Below, piece after piece: positions 1 to 8,713 of a DNA stretch of 64,000 nucleotides. This DNA comes from Wagnerdoeblera intermedia (lineage in GTDB: Bacteria; Pseudomonadota; Alphaproteobacteria; Rhodobacterales; Rhodobacteraceae). The notes beneath the pieces were generated by a model, which saw only the letters and a program-made list of their open reading frames with translations, did no database searches and was not told the DNA's origin. Both the position numbers and the translations under genes were made by a program. The stretch is from assembly GCF_042647465.1 (NCBI RefSeq), contig NZ_JBHRVN010000008.1; one strand, 5' to 3'. Position 1 is the stretch's first letter. Each line of letters begins with the position of its first letter.

Positions 1-626
1 ACGGGCTTCCCTGGTCCGACCCGCAGGACCGCGCTGATTATGATCTGCCCGCAGCCCTCGCCACTCTCGAGACAGCCGGATGGCACAAGGGCGATGACGG
101 CATCCGCGTCAAAGACGGGCTGCGGGCGGCATTCCGCATTCATTACCCGGCCTCTGACGCCACGCGCCAGGCCCTTGCCGAGACCGTCGCAGAACTGCTG
201 CGCCCCTTAGGCATTGAGGCGCGGCCCACCGGCGGCAGCTGGGAGGCGATTGCGCGGGTGATGCATGCCGAGCCGGTGGTCTTCGGCTTTGGCAGCCATT
301 CCCCCTTGCAGCTTTACAGCATCTTCGCCTCAGAACTGGCCGGCATCGGCTGGGCGAACCCTGGCTATTACACCAATCCCAAAGTCGACGCGCTTTTCGC
401 AAAAGCGCAGAGCGCCGAAAGCCTCGAGGCCTCTTTCCCGCTCTGGGCGGAGGCCGCGGCAGACTTCGGGATCCGGGGCGACAATGCCTGGGCCTGGCTT
501 GTGAACCTCGATCACGTCTATTTTGTCAGCGACTGCCTTGAGATCGGCCCGACGCAGATTGAGCCTCATGGCCATGGCTGGCCTGTGACGGCCACGATCG
601 CCAACTGGCGCTGGAGTTGCGAGTAA
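1..626 (+). CDS. ABC transporter substrate-binding protein, peptide/nickel family (C-terminal part)
   Basis: About 207 codons are open from the window edge (reading phase begins at base 3) to the TAA at 624-626, so the N-terminus lies outside the window. The visible part looks like the last third of an SBP_bac_5 periplasmic binding protein, with the family-like stretches GWANPGYYTNPKVDALFAKA and VYFVSDCLEIGPTQ. It is followed directly by two permease and two ATPase genes, the gene order of a nik/dpp/opp importer, so it should capture the ligand in the periplasm. The ligand cannot be read from this fragment; nickel, a metallophore complex, an opine or a peptide are all possible. Confidence 0.8.
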   Translation, partial: GLPWSDPQDRADYDLPAALATLETAGWHKGDDGIRVKDGLRAAFRIHYPASDATRQALAETVAELLRPLGIEARPTGGSWEAIARVMHAEPVVFGFGSHSPLQLYSIFASELAGIGWANPGYYTNPKVDALFAKAQSAESLEASFPLWAEAAADFGIRGDNAWAWLVNLDHVYFVSDCLEIGPTQIEPHGHGWPVTATIANWRWSCE

Positions 627-1586
627 GTGACCGCGCTCTCCCTGATCCTGCGGCAGGCGCTGCTGCTGAGCCTCGTGGCAGTGGCGGTCTTTGCACTGAT
701 GAAGCTCTCGCCGGTCGATCCGGTAGATGCCTATCTTGGCCCCGCCATCGCCCATGTCAGCCCAGAGCAGAAAGCGCAGATTGCAGCCTCCTGGGGGATT
801 GACCGCCCCGCGCATGAACAGTTTTTCGCCTGGGCAGGGCATCTTCTGCGCGGCGATCCGGGGCACAGCACGACCTATAACGCGCCGGTCGCCGAAGTTC
901 TGGCCGACCGTCTTGGCCCTTCGCTTGCACTGACGGGCGGGGCCTGGGCGCTCTCCGGGATCCTGGGCTTCCTGCTGGCGCTCTGGGCTGTCGCGGCCGG
1001 GGGCGGGATCGATCGCGCCATCCGGCTTTACTGCTATCTTCTGGCGGCAACCCCGACCTTCTGGCTGGCGATGCTGCTGATGACGGTCTTTTCCGTCAGC
1101 CTCGGCTGGACGCCGATCTGTTGCGCGGGCCCGGTGGGTCTGCCGCCGGATCAGGTCACACTCCTGCAAAAACTGCATCATCTGACCCTGCCGTTAACCG
1201 CGCTGACACTCTTTGGGGTTGCGCAGATCGCCCTTCATACCCGGGCCAGACTGACCGAGGTGATGCAGTCGGATTATGTGCTGATGGCGCGGGCCCAGGG
1301 CGCGCGGCAATGGGATATCGTGCTGCGCCACGGAGCGCGCAATGCCGCCCTGCCCGCCCTGACGGCGCTGATGGCCTCTGTCGGAGAGATGATCGGCGGC
1401 TCGCTGCTGGCAGAGCAGGTCTTTGCCTGGCCCGGCCTTGGCCGCGCCACGGTTGAGGCCGGACTGAAAGGCGATGTGCCGCTCCTGCTTGCCATCGCGC
1501 TTCTGACGGCGCTGGTCGTATCCTGCGGCAATATGATTGCAGACCGGCTTTATGCACGCCTTGACCCCCGGATGGCCGGACCATGA
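627..1586 (+). CDS. ABC transporter permease, DppB/NikB-like
   Basis: A 319-residue integral membrane permease of the BPD_transp_1 type. It begins at a GTG that immediately follows the stop of the binding protein. The first segment (residues about 5-25, LILRQALLLSLVAVAVFALMKL) is the usual N-terminal helix. A periplasmic segment follows (GIDRPAHEQFFAWAGHLLRGDPGHS, a hallmark of DppB/NikB proteins), then a multi-helix core. The cytoplasmic coupling loop is near residues 225-275 (GARNAALPALTALMASVGEMIGGSLLAEQVFAWPGLG). The stop overlaps the start of the next permease as ATGA, indicating translational coupling. It forms half of the inner-membrane channel. Confidence 0.9.
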   Translation: MTALSLILRQALLLSLVAVAVFALMKLSPVDPVDAYLGPAIAHVSPEQKAQIAASWGIDRPAHEQFFAWAGHLLRGDPGHSTTYNAPVAEVLADRLGPSLALTGGAWALSGILGFLLALWAVAAGGGIDRAIRLYCYLLAATPTFWLAMLLMTVFSVSLGWTPICCAGPVGLPPDQVTLLQKLHHLTLPLTALTLFGVAQIALHTRARLTEVMQSDYVLMARAQGARQWDIVLRHGARNAALPALTALMASVGEMIGGSLLAEQVFAWPGLGRATVEAGLKGDVPLLLAIALLTALVVSCGNMIADRLYARLDPRMAGP

Positions 1587-2395
1587 ATGGACGCCAGAGC
1601 GCGGCCTTTGCCGCAGGCCTTGCCCTTTTCCTGATCGCCGCCACCGCGCTTTTGCCGTTTGTGCTCGGGGATCTGGGCCTGCGCGCGGATTTCAGCGCCC
1701 GTAATCTTGCGCCCGCTGCCGCGCATCCCTTCGGGACCGATCAGATGGGGCGCGACATCCTTGCCCGTTCGCTGCACGGGCTGGCGCTGAGCCTGCAGAT
1801 CGGACTGCTTGCAGCGGGGATTTCCGTCGCACTCTCCGCGCTGATGGCCATGGCTTCGGGCTTGGGGCGGCGGGCGGATCAGATTGCGGCTTTTGTGACC
1901 GACGGTTTTCTGGCCATGCCGCATCTGATGCTGCTGATCCTGCTGGCCTTCGCCTTCGGCGGGGGAACCACGGCGGTCATCCTGGCGGTGGCCATCAGCC
2001 ATTGGCCACGCCTCGCCCGGATCCTGCGGGCTGAGCTTCTGCAGATCCGCGCCGCCCCCTATGTTGAGACCGCGCGGGCGCTTGGCCGGACGCGCCTGCA
2101 CATCACAAGGGCCCATATTCTGCCGCATCTTCTGCCGCAGATGCTGGTGGGATTTCTGCTGATGTTTCCTCATGCGATCCTGCATGAGGCTGCGCTCACC
2201 TTTCTCGGCTTCGGGCTGGAGCCCTCCCGCCCTGCGATCGGCGTCATGCTCTCAGAGGCCATGCGCCATATCAGCGCCGGGCGCTGGTGGCTGGCGCTCT
2301 TCCCGGGGCTGATGCTCCTGGGGCTGGTTCTGTCCTTTGAGATGCTCGGCACCGCGCTGCGCCGTCTCCTCAGCCCCAGAGGGGCACAATGCTAA
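1583..2395 (+). CDS. ABC transporter permease, DppC/NikC-like
   Basis: A 270-residue partner permease. The N-terminus has one helix and the family motif AHPFGTDQMGRDILARSLHG (residues about 48-67), typical of DppC/NikC proteins. The EAA-type loop lies near residues 170-225 (ARALGRTRLHITRAHILPHLLPQML and EAALTFLGFGLEPSRPAIGVML). It overlaps the preceding permease by four bases and the following ATPase by seven, so the five genes behave as one transcript. Length is near the family norm of 270-300. Confidence 0.9.
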   Translation: MNGRQSAAFAAGLALFLIAATALLPFVLGDLGLRADFSARNLAPAAAHPFGTDQMGRDILARSLHGLALSLQIGLLAAGISVALSALMAMASGLGRRADQIAAFVTDGFLAMPHLMLLILLAFAFGGGTTAVILAVAISHWPRLARILRAELLQIRAAPYVETARALGRTRLHITRAHILPHLLPQMLVGFLLMFPHAILHEAALTFLGFGLEPSRPAIGVMLSEAMRHISAGRWWLALFPGLMLLGLVLSFEMLGTALRRLLSPRGAQC

Positions 2396-3165
2396 GGATT
2401 GAGGATCTCTCTGTGGGCTTTTTGTGCTACGACGGCCTGCTGCGTCAGCGTGAAGTCCGGCGGCTTTCCGGCCTGACGCTTGATCTTCAGGCCGGAGAAA
2501 TTCTGGCCGTTATCGGGGCATCGGGCGCGGGCAAAAGCCTGCTCGCCCATGCCATCTTTGGCCTTTTGCCGCCAAATGCCGTGACGGGCGGAAAGATCAC
2601 CTTTCAGGGCCAAAGCCTGGAAAATGGTGTGCCCGAGGGCCTTTTGGGAAGAAAAATGGCGCTGGTGCCGCAGCAGATCACCCATCTCGATCCGCTGGCA
2701 CGGGTGGGGGCGCAACTGGCCTGGGCGCTGCGGCGCACAAAGGGAGCCGCCAGCCCGGAAGAGCTTCTGGCGCGCTATGATCTCTCGCCGGAGACGGCGC
2801 GGCTTTATCCGTCGCAGCTGTCGGGCGGTATGGCGCGGCGCGTGCTGCTGGCCATAGCGGCGGCGGGCGCGCCGGATCTGCTGATCGCAGATGAGCCGAC
2901 CGCAGGGCTTGATCCGGAAAACCGGGACCGGGTGCTGAGCGGGCTGCGTCACCATGCCAGGGGCGGCGGGGCGGTTTTGCTGATTACCCATGATCTGGCG
3001 GCGGCTTTGCCCTGTTGCGACCGGGTTGCACTGCTTTGCGACGGAGAGATGTGCGGGCTGGAGGCGGCCTGCGATTTCACCGGCACCGGAGCGGCGCTGC
3101 GCAGCCTCTATGCCCGCGCGCTCTGGCTGGCGCTGCCGGAAAACGGATTTCTGACCGATGCTTGA
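2389..3165 (+). CDS. ABC transporter ATPase, DppD/NikD-like
   Basis: A 258-residue nucleotide-binding subunit. Walker A is GASGAGKS at residues 43-50. The ABC signature is LSGGMARR near residue 144. Walker B is DLLIADEPTAGLD, followed by the switch histidine in LLITHDLA. It is much shorter than a typical 320-residue DppD because the C-terminal oligopeptide/dipeptide (HPY) extension is missing, which resembles NikD more than DppD. It overlaps the permease upstream by seven bases and the second ATPase downstream by eight. It powers import together with that second ATPase. Confidence 0.88.
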   Translation: MLRIEDLSVGFLCYDGLLRQREVRRLSGLTLDLQAGEILAVIGASGAGKSLLAHAIFGLLPPNAVTGGKITFQGQSLENGVPEGLLGRKMALVPQQITHLDPLARVGAQLAWALRRTKGAASPEELLARYDLSPETARLYPSQLSGGMARRVLLAIAAAGAPDLLIADEPTAGLDPENRDRVLSGLRHHARGGGAVLLITHDLAAALPCCDRVALLCDGEMCGLEAACDFTGTGAALRSLYARALWLALPENGFLTDA

Positions 3166-3748
3166 GGCCCGCAATCTCGCCGCCGGATTTGCCGGAAAAC
3201 CGCTCTTTCAGGGTCTGACCCTCTCTCTGCGGCGCGGGGAAATCCACGGGCTTTCGGGCCGCTCGGGGGCGGGTAAAACGACCCTGGGCCGCGCCCTCGC
3301 CGGTCTGCATCCGCTCGCGGGCGGTGAAGTGCTGCTGAACGGCGCCGCTTTGCCCGAACGGGGGTGTCTGCCGGTGCAATACCTGCATCAAAACCCGATC
3401 CTGGCGATGAACCCGCGCTGGCGGATCGCCCGAATTCTTGCGGAGGCGAGGCCTGTTCCCGAAGCGCAGCGCGAGGCCTTCGGGATCGCAGAGGAATGGT
3501 TGCACCGCTATCCGCATGAACTCTCCGGCGGGCAGCTGCAGCGCGTGTCCGTCCTGCGGGCCCTGGCGGCGGATCCGGCCTTTCTGATCGCCGATGAGAT
3601 CACCGCATCTCTCGATCAGATTTCGCAGGCGCAGATCTGGCAGCTTCTGAGCGCGATCAGCCGCAGCCGGAACATCGGGATCCTGGCCATCAGCCATGAT
3701 GCGGCGCTGTTGCCGCGCATCGTCACCGGCAGTCGGATTACCCTCTGA
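3158..3748 (+). CDS. ABC transporter ATPase, NikE/DppF-like, short form
   Basis: A 196-residue ATPase with Walker A GRSGAGKT (34-41), a signature LSGGQLQR (about 124-131), Walker B FLIADEITASLD and the switch histidine in LAISHDAAL. All elements needed for ATP hydrolysis are present, but the protein stops soon after the H-loop. NikE or DppF proteins usually have 250-330 residues. The short form may be natural, since both ATPases of this operon are trimmed, or it may be a truncation. It is the last gene of the operon, and a strong stem-loop follows. Confidence 0.85.
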   Translation: MLEARNLAAGFAGKPLFQGLTLSLRRGEIHGLSGRSGAGKTTLGRALAGLHPLAGGEVLLNGAALPERGCLPVQYLHQNPILAMNPRWRIARILAEARPVPEAQREAFGIAEEWLHRYPHELSGGQLQRVSVLRALAADPAFLIADEITASLDQISQAQIWQLLSAISRSRNIGILAISHDAALLPRIVTGSRITL

Positions 3749-3768
3749 CAGAGTGCCCGAACGCCGGA

Positions 3769-3795
3769 CGCCTGCCTTTTTCTCAAAGGCAGGCG
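3769..3795. terminator. Stem-loop between convergent genes
   Basis: An 11-bp perfect inverted repeat (CGCCTGCCTTT / AAAGGCAGGCG) with a five-base loop lies between the end of the importer operon and the convergent PNPOx-like gene. The T and A residues fall inside the stem and no U-tract follows it. It is probably a bidirectional terminator, but this is not certain. Confidence 0.55.
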
Positions 3796-3826
3796 CGGCA
3801 GTCAGGGCAGATCAGAGGTCTGTCGC

Positions 3827-4318
3827 TCAGAACGTCAGTTCGAAATGCGAGCCAAAATCCGGCTCTTCGTCGGTGACTTTGCTCTTCACGACGCTCCAGA
3901 AAAACTTGAGGCCGCTTTCGGGTCCAAGCCAGACCTCAGCCGTTTTTGGCTGCAGATAAATCAGCTCGAGATCAGGGTCCTGTTTGCCCTCCTCAAACCA
4001 GAGCTTTGCCATCTCGTTCCAGACTTCCTCAAGCTTTTGGGGATCGTCTGAGCGGTGCAGCACGCCCTTCACCGCCACATATAGCGCCTGCGAGTCATTG
4101 CTGACCACATAGCGGCTCTCTTCATTCGCGGCGGCGGATGCGGCCATATCGGTGCCTTTGGCCGTCAGAAACCAGATCCGGCCGTCTTCAGGCTCAAGAT
4201 TATGGGTCATGGGAACGAAGCGGCCGCCCACCTCAAGCATACCGCTGCGGCAGTCTTCGAGGCGGTCCCAGAACTCTTCACGATGCTCGGCGGTATGATG
4301 CGGGTTCGTCTCAGTCAT
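3827..4318 (-). CDS. Pyridoxamine 5'-phosphate oxidase-like (general stress protein 26 family)
   Basis: A 163-residue protein of the flavin-binding split-barrel fold. Family features are the opening helix HREEFWDRLEDCRSGMLEVGGRFVPM, the strand motif GRIWFLTAKGTDMAASA, the central SRYVVSNDSQALYVAVKGVLHRSDDP, and the tail TAEVWLGPESGLKFFWSVVKSKVTDEEPDFG, which is characteristic of bacterial GSP26-like proteins. The frame stays open upstream, but MTETNPHH is chosen because homologous sequence begins there. These proteins bind FMN or related cofactors; the physiological substrate is not known. It is a single gene, convergent with the ABC operon. Confidence 0.8.
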   Translation of the reverse strand: MTETNPHHTAEHREEFWDRLEDCRSGMLEVGGRFVPMTHNLEPEDGRIWFLTAKGTDMAASAAANEESRYVVSNDSQALYVAVKGVLHRSDDPQKLEEVWNEMAKLWFEEGKQDPDLELIYLQPKTAEVWLGPESGLKFFWSVVKSKVTDEEPDFGSHFELTF

Positions 4319-4630
4319 GGCGCGATTCCTGTGATGAAAGGGATGCAGGACCGAAGCCCCACCCTTTAGAAAACCGGGGCTGCCCGATTGAGTTCCCGTT
4401 TGAATGGAAACGAGGGAGCCGTGCGCGGGAATACCCCTCCGCAGGGGGCCGTCCCCCCGGCCTGACAGAGGTTCCCCTCGCGCCCGGGGACAGGTGTCGT
4501 TGATCCGATGCAGAGGATTTACGGGTAAACCGGCCGGGTCGCGTTGAAAAAGCACAGCAATTCAGCGCCGGATATCAGGCGCCCCTCCCCCGGGCGTTCC
4601 GAGGGCCCGGGGGCAGGGCAGATCAGCCTG
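4319..4630. other. Intergenic stretch without a gene
   Basis: About 310 bases between the start of the PNPOx-like gene and the end of the DoxX gene. I see no convincing coding sequence. It should contain the promoter of the PNPOx-like gene next to base 4318 and the GC-rich stem-loop reported at 4587-4613. Confidence 0.5.
4587..4613 (-). terminator. GC-rich stem-loop downstream of doxX-like gene
   Basis: A 9-bp perfect stem (CCCCCGGGC / GCCCGGGGG) with a nine-base loop lies 18 bases beyond the stop of the minus-strand DoxX gene. There is no clear U-tract, so the call as a terminator is tentative. Confidence 0.4.
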
Positions 4631-5020
4631 TCAGACCGTTTCTTTCATCGAATTGTCGATGGCAAAGGCTCCGGGTCCGGTGGTGACCAGCAGCAAAAAG
4701 ACGAAAGAAAACAAAATTGCCGCGTCCCCGCCATTGGCCACCGGCCAGAAGCTTTGCGGCGCATGGGCCATAAAATAGGCCGCCGCCATATGCCCCGAGA
4801 GCACGAAAGCGACCGGACGCGTGAAAAGACCCAGAATAATCATCGCCCCGCCCACGACCTCAAGCAGGGCCGAGACAAGCACAAGGCCGCTGAGCGTGCC
4901 GGGACCAGGGACGGGGAAATCGAAGAGCTTCTGGGTGCCATGCGCGAAGTAGAGAAGACCGGCCATAATGCGCAGCAGGCCGAGCGCATAGGGACGGAAG
5001 GCATCGAGTTGAGTGAACAT
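4631..5020 (-). CDS. DoxX family membrane protein
   Basis: A 129-residue protein with four predicted membrane helices. The DoxX family opening is clear (ALGLLRIMAGLLYFAHGTQKLFDFPVPG), as are the later helices LVLVSALLEVVGGAMIILGLFTRPVAFVLSGHMAAAYFMAHAP and GDAAILFSFVFLLLVTTGPGAFAID. The start ATG at 5020 is preceded by GGAGTCACAA, a good ribosome binding site. Family members are linked to quinone-dependent redox or thiol-stress roles, but the exact function here is unknown. It is a single gene. Confidence 0.85.
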   Translation of the reverse strand: MFTQLDAFRPYALGLLRIMAGLLYFAHGTQKLFDFPVPGPGTLSGLVLVSALLEVVGGAMIILGLFTRPVAFVLSGHMAAAYFMAHAPQSFWPVANGGDAAILFSFVFLLLVTTGPGAFAIDNSMKETV

Positions 5021-5196
5021 TTGTGACTCCTGATGCGAATGTCCCAAAAGCCTGAACCCGATTTAACCATCCGACAAGCGCGGCGACACCAAGGCTTAAT
5101 GAACAGCGGCGGGCGATGCAAAAATGCCCGAACCTTTGGCGGGCAGCTTCTCAGTCGACATTTTGCTGACGGGCAGATGGTTGCCCCCGGCCCGGC

Positions 5197-7914
5197 TCAG
5201 CCGAAGAGCCCGCTTTCTGAGGCAATGCCCCCCGCTTTCAGAAGCTCAGACACCTGATCGGCGGGCATCGGGTGGCCGAAGAAATAGCCCTGCCCCACAT
5301 CGCAGCCCCGCGCTTTCAGCATCGAGGCCTGGGTGGCGGTCTCAATCCCCTCAGCCACCGAAGTGATGCCGAGTTTGCGCGCCAGATCCACCACCGCATC
5401 GACAATCACGCTGTCTTCCGAGGCAGGCCCGCCAAGGCGCGAGATGAACGAGCGGTCGATCTTGATCGTATCGACCGGGAACTGCTTCAGATGGGTTAAT
5501 GAGGCATAGCCGGTGCCAAAGTCATCAAGCGCGATGGTGATCCCCGCGTGCGACAGCTTCTGCAGAATGGTCTCCACGTTCCGGGCCTTCTGGCTCAGGA
5601 AAACGGTCTCCGTCACCTCAACCTCAAGAACCGAAGGGGGCAGCCCTGCCTGGGCCAGACGGTTCAGGATCCGCTCAGCGAAATCACCGCGCAGGAAATC
5701 GCCTGAAGCCCCGTTTACGGCCACACGGCCCACGTTCAGCCCCATGCCGCGCCAGCGGGTGATGTCTGAAATCACCCCGTCCAGCATGCGGTCGGTCAAC
5801 TGCACCGAAAGGCCGGGATCGGCCAGGGCGGCGCTGATCGACGACGGCGGGCGCACCCCGTCAGGATGATGCCACCGCAAAAGCGCTTCGAAGCCGAGGG
5901 GCGCGCCGCTGCGCAGACAGATCTTGGGCTGATAGAAGGGAACGATCCGGTCTTCCAGCAACGCGGCGCGGGCGTCGGAAAGCATCTGCGTCTCGCGCCG
6001 CGCTTCATCCCGGAATGCCTCTTCGAAAAAGCGGATATGACCAGGCCCCTGCTTTTTGGCGGCATAAAGCGCCAGATCGGCACTTTTATGCAAAGCCTCT
6101 GCCGTATCGCCGTCACTGAAGGCAATCGCGGCCCCCGCGCTGAGGCTCAGGCCGATCTGGCGGCCGTTGAAGCGCACAGGACGGCTCAACGCAGCGATCA
6201 GATCGCCGACCAGATCCTCCGGCAGGCCCAGCCTGTCCGGCTCAGGCAGGATCAGCGCAAATTCATCGCCGCCAAGCCGCGCAACCGTGGCCGCTTCCGG
6301 AACAAAGCGCTGCAGACGCTGCGCCACTTCGCGCAGCAGCGTATCACCCGCATCATGGCCCCAGCCGTCATTCACGGTCTTGAAGCGGTCCACATCCATG
6401 ACCAGCAAAAGCACCCTTTTCCCGGCACGCCCGGCCTCAGTCAGCGCGGATTGCAGGTTTTCGTTGAACTTGGCGCGGTTCGCGAGGCCGGTCAGAAAGT
6501 CAGAATGCGCCGCCTGGTAAAGCCGCGCCTCATTCTCTTTCTGCCCCGTCACATCCTGAAGCGAGCCGATCAGGCGAATGGCCCAGCCTTCGTCATCCCG
6601 CACGACATAGGCACGCGAAGCCAGGCTGCGGTAAGCGCCATCCGCGCCCCGCCCGCGAAACTCGCTGGCCCAGAGCGACTGGCGCGTCTTCAGGATCACC
6701 CGCAGTTCTTCCACCAGCTTGCGTCGGTCACCGGGATGCACCCGCTCCATCCACCAGGCGAGGGAAACCCCCTCCTTATCTGCGGGATACCCCAGAACGG
6801 CCGTCGCCGCGCTGTTCCAGAAGATGTGGCTGGTCCGGAAATCCAGGTCCCAGATGATATCATTGGTCGCCAGTGAGGCGAGGCGGTAGCGCTCCTCGCT
6901 TTCTCTGAGCAGCCGCTCAGCGGCGACCTGCTCGTCGATATCCTCAAGGGTGCCAAACCAGGCGGTCACCTCTCCCACTTCGCCCAGGCGCGCCGAAGCC
7001 CTGGCCCGGTACCAGCGGTAGCTGCCATCAGCCAGACGAATGCGGTAGCGCACATCGGCCGGGCGCTTTCCCCCCGAAGCAATCGCCTGCTCCCAGATCG
7101 CGCGGGCCTCTTCAACATCGTCCGTATGCACAATCTTCAGCCAGCCATAGCCCAGCCCGTCTGAAAGCTTCACACCCGTCAGCTGCGACCAGCGCGGGCT
7201 GAGTTCGATCACCGCGCCTTTGGGATCTGCGATCCAGGGGATCTGAGGATTGAGTTCAACGGAGGCGCGATAATGGTCGTGACTGTGCTGCAAAGCCTCA
7301 ATCAGACCGCTCATCTCCTTGCGCGAATAAAGCAGATCCGAGAACGTCTGATAGCTCGTCGCAAGGGACTGAATAATCAAAACGGAGGCGCAGACAAACA
7401 TCACCCCCGTGCCGATCAGATACCAGGCCCCTGAGGACAGCAGATGCACCGTCACCGGAACCGAGCCGAAGATCAGCACAAACCAGCCCGCAAGGGGCAG
7501 CGCCTGAAGGCAATAACAACAGGTTATGACGCCCACGAAGGCGTAAAGCGCAATCGCGGGCTGCCGCGCCGGATCAACCCCGGACAAAAGCAGATAGCAC
7601 CAGCCGCCAAAGGCCGCGCCAAGGGCTGCGGAAACCATCACGCTGCCCTGCAGATAGCGGCGAATATCGGCAGGCTCCGCATCGCCTCTGCGCAGCCACA
7701 TCACCGCCCGCAGCAGGCAAAATCCCCCCAGCAGCGCTCCCCCGACGATGCTGTGCGCGCGCAGCATCCCCTCGTAGGTGGCCACGGTCAGAAAGGCGAT
7801 ATTGGCCGCCATCAGCCCGTACATCAGCGGCATCTGGCGGCGCAGATTGTGAAACTGCGCCCGCAGAACGACCTCAGAGTTGTGAAAAATCTGCTGGAGT
7901 GGATCTGATCGCAT
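5197..7914 (-). CDS. Membrane-bound PAS-PAS-GGDEF-EAL cyclic-di-GMP enzyme
   Basis: A 905-residue sensor. Residues about 20-190 hold five to six hydrophobic helices (LMYGLMAANIAFLTVATYEGM onward), an MASE-like membrane sensor. Two PAS/PAC domains follow (about 225-335 and 345-465; the first reads IPWIADPKGAVIELSPRW). The GGDEF domain keeps an intact RLGGDEF active site. The I-site RxxD is absent (PEAA in its place), so product inhibition is unlikely. The EAL domain has the family motifs GFEALLRW, ALDDFGTGYASL and KIDRSFI, so both synthase and phosphodiesterase activity are possible. ATG at 7914 is preceded by AGGAG; the longer open frame upstream lacks domain sequence. Monocistronic. Confidence 0.93.
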   Translation of the reverse strand: MRSDPLQQIFHNSEVVLRAQFHNLRRQMPLMYGLMAANIAFLTVATYEGMLRAHSIVGGALLGGFCLLRAVMWLRRGDAEPADIRRYLQGSVMVSAALGAAFGGWCYLLLSGVDPARQPAIALYAFVGVITCCYCLQALPLAGWFVLIFGSVPVTVHLLSSGAWYLIGTGVMFVCASVLIIQSLATSYQTFSDLLYSRKEMSGLIEALQHSHDHYRASVELNPQIPWIADPKGAVIELSPRWSQLTGVKLSDGLGYGWLKIVHTDDVEEARAIWEQAIASGGKRPADVRYRIRLADGSYRWYRARASARLGEVGEVTAWFGTLEDIDEQVAAERLLRESEERYRLASLATNDIIWDLDFRTSHIFWNSAATAVLGYPADKEGVSLAWWMERVHPGDRRKLVEELRVILKTRQSLWASEFRGRGADGAYRSLASRAYVVRDDEGWAIRLIGSLQDVTGQKENEARLYQAAHSDFLTGLANRAKFNENLQSALTEAGRAGKRVLLLVMDVDRFKTVNDGWGHDAGDTLLREVAQRLQRFVPEAATVARLGGDEFALILPEPDRLGLPEDLVGDLIAALSRPVRFNGRQIGLSLSAGAAIAFSDGDTAEALHKSADLALYAAKKQGPGHIRFFEEAFRDEARRETQMLSDARAALLEDRIVPFYQPKICLRSGAPLGFEALLRWHHPDGVRPPSSISAALADPGLSVQLTDRMLDGVISDITRWRGMGLNVGRVAVNGASGDFLRGDFAERILNRLAQAGLPPSVLEVEVTETVFLSQKARNVETILQKLSHAGITIALDDFGTGYASLTHLKQFPVDTIKIDRSFISRLGGPASEDSVIVDAVVDLARKLGITSVAEGIETATQASMLKARGCDVGQGYFFGHPMPADQVSELLKAGGIASESGLFG

Positions 7915-8713
7915 CTCATACTCCTGCAGCCATGGCGTACTGCAGCGGTCGAACCGGTGGGACAGGGTTTTACAAGCTTTACGAGCCGTCAAGAGGGCAA
8001 CGCAACCCACAGGCCCTGGGGTTCCTGGAAGCCGGCGATTTTCCACGGCTGATGCCTGCACAGGCCGCATGCGGCAAGAGCACCCTCCCGGATCTCCGAC
8101 AGGCTCAGCACAGATTTGCCATCCCGATCTCTCCCGCTCAAAAAGCTTTCCCCGGCAGCTCCCATAACCCTTGGGAGTTCGGTGGTAAAGCACTGAAATT
8201 CTGTGAAAAAGAAGGAATTTGTTCTCCCGCTCAGACCTTGCACCCCGCGTTCTCAGATCGGCAGGCCAATGCCCGCAGCCTCGCCGCCCGGCCCCTGTCC
8301 CCCGGATGCGCGGATCCCTCGGCCCGAAGGGGCCGTCGTGTTCCGGAAAAGCGCGCGGCTTTGAGGCGGTTTAAGCGCCCCGAAGGAGGAATGGCTTTCC
8401 GGTGGCGATCACTGAGAGTTGAAGTCGTCCGTGGCTCAATTTCCGGCATCGCGGGGTGAAAGGCCGACATGTAACAAAGCTGGCCCGCCCGAGCGGAGGG
8501 CAGCCCCGTGCCTGCCCTGTTGCGGAGTGAGCGCTAAAAGACCCTGCGAGACGACGGGCCGTTAAAACGACGGGTAAAAAAGCCCTTTCAGGAGGCAAAC
8601 CCCGGCCCCGTCCATCACTGCACAACGCGCCCATAAGGGCGCGCTGCTTTAGTTACAAAATAAGGTGTTCCGGTGCCCTCTGACAGCCTGTTCCGAAGGG
8701 AGCGGGCTGAACT
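7915..8713. other. Long intergenic region, no gene seen
   Basis: About 800 bases between the start of the GGDEF-EAL gene and the end of matB. Open frames exist on both strands but are low-complexity, Arg/Pro-rich GC artefacts without recognisable domains or ribosome binding sites. The region near 7915-8000 should contain the promoter of the GGDEF-EAL gene. A stem-loop lies at 8626-8643. I see no tRNA or repeat array. Confidence 0.5.
8626..8643 (-). terminator. Possible terminator of the mat operon
   Basis: A 7-bp inverted repeat (CGCGCCC ATAA GGGCGCG), about 70 bases beyond the stop of matB. The stem is strong but short, and the T-run is poor on either strand. Confidence 0.35.

Noticed and set aside
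7915..8713. Possible small genes in the 800-base gap
   Set aside because: Frames of 60-186 codons exist but are repetitive Arg/Pro/Ala-rich artefacts without ribosome binding sites or domains.
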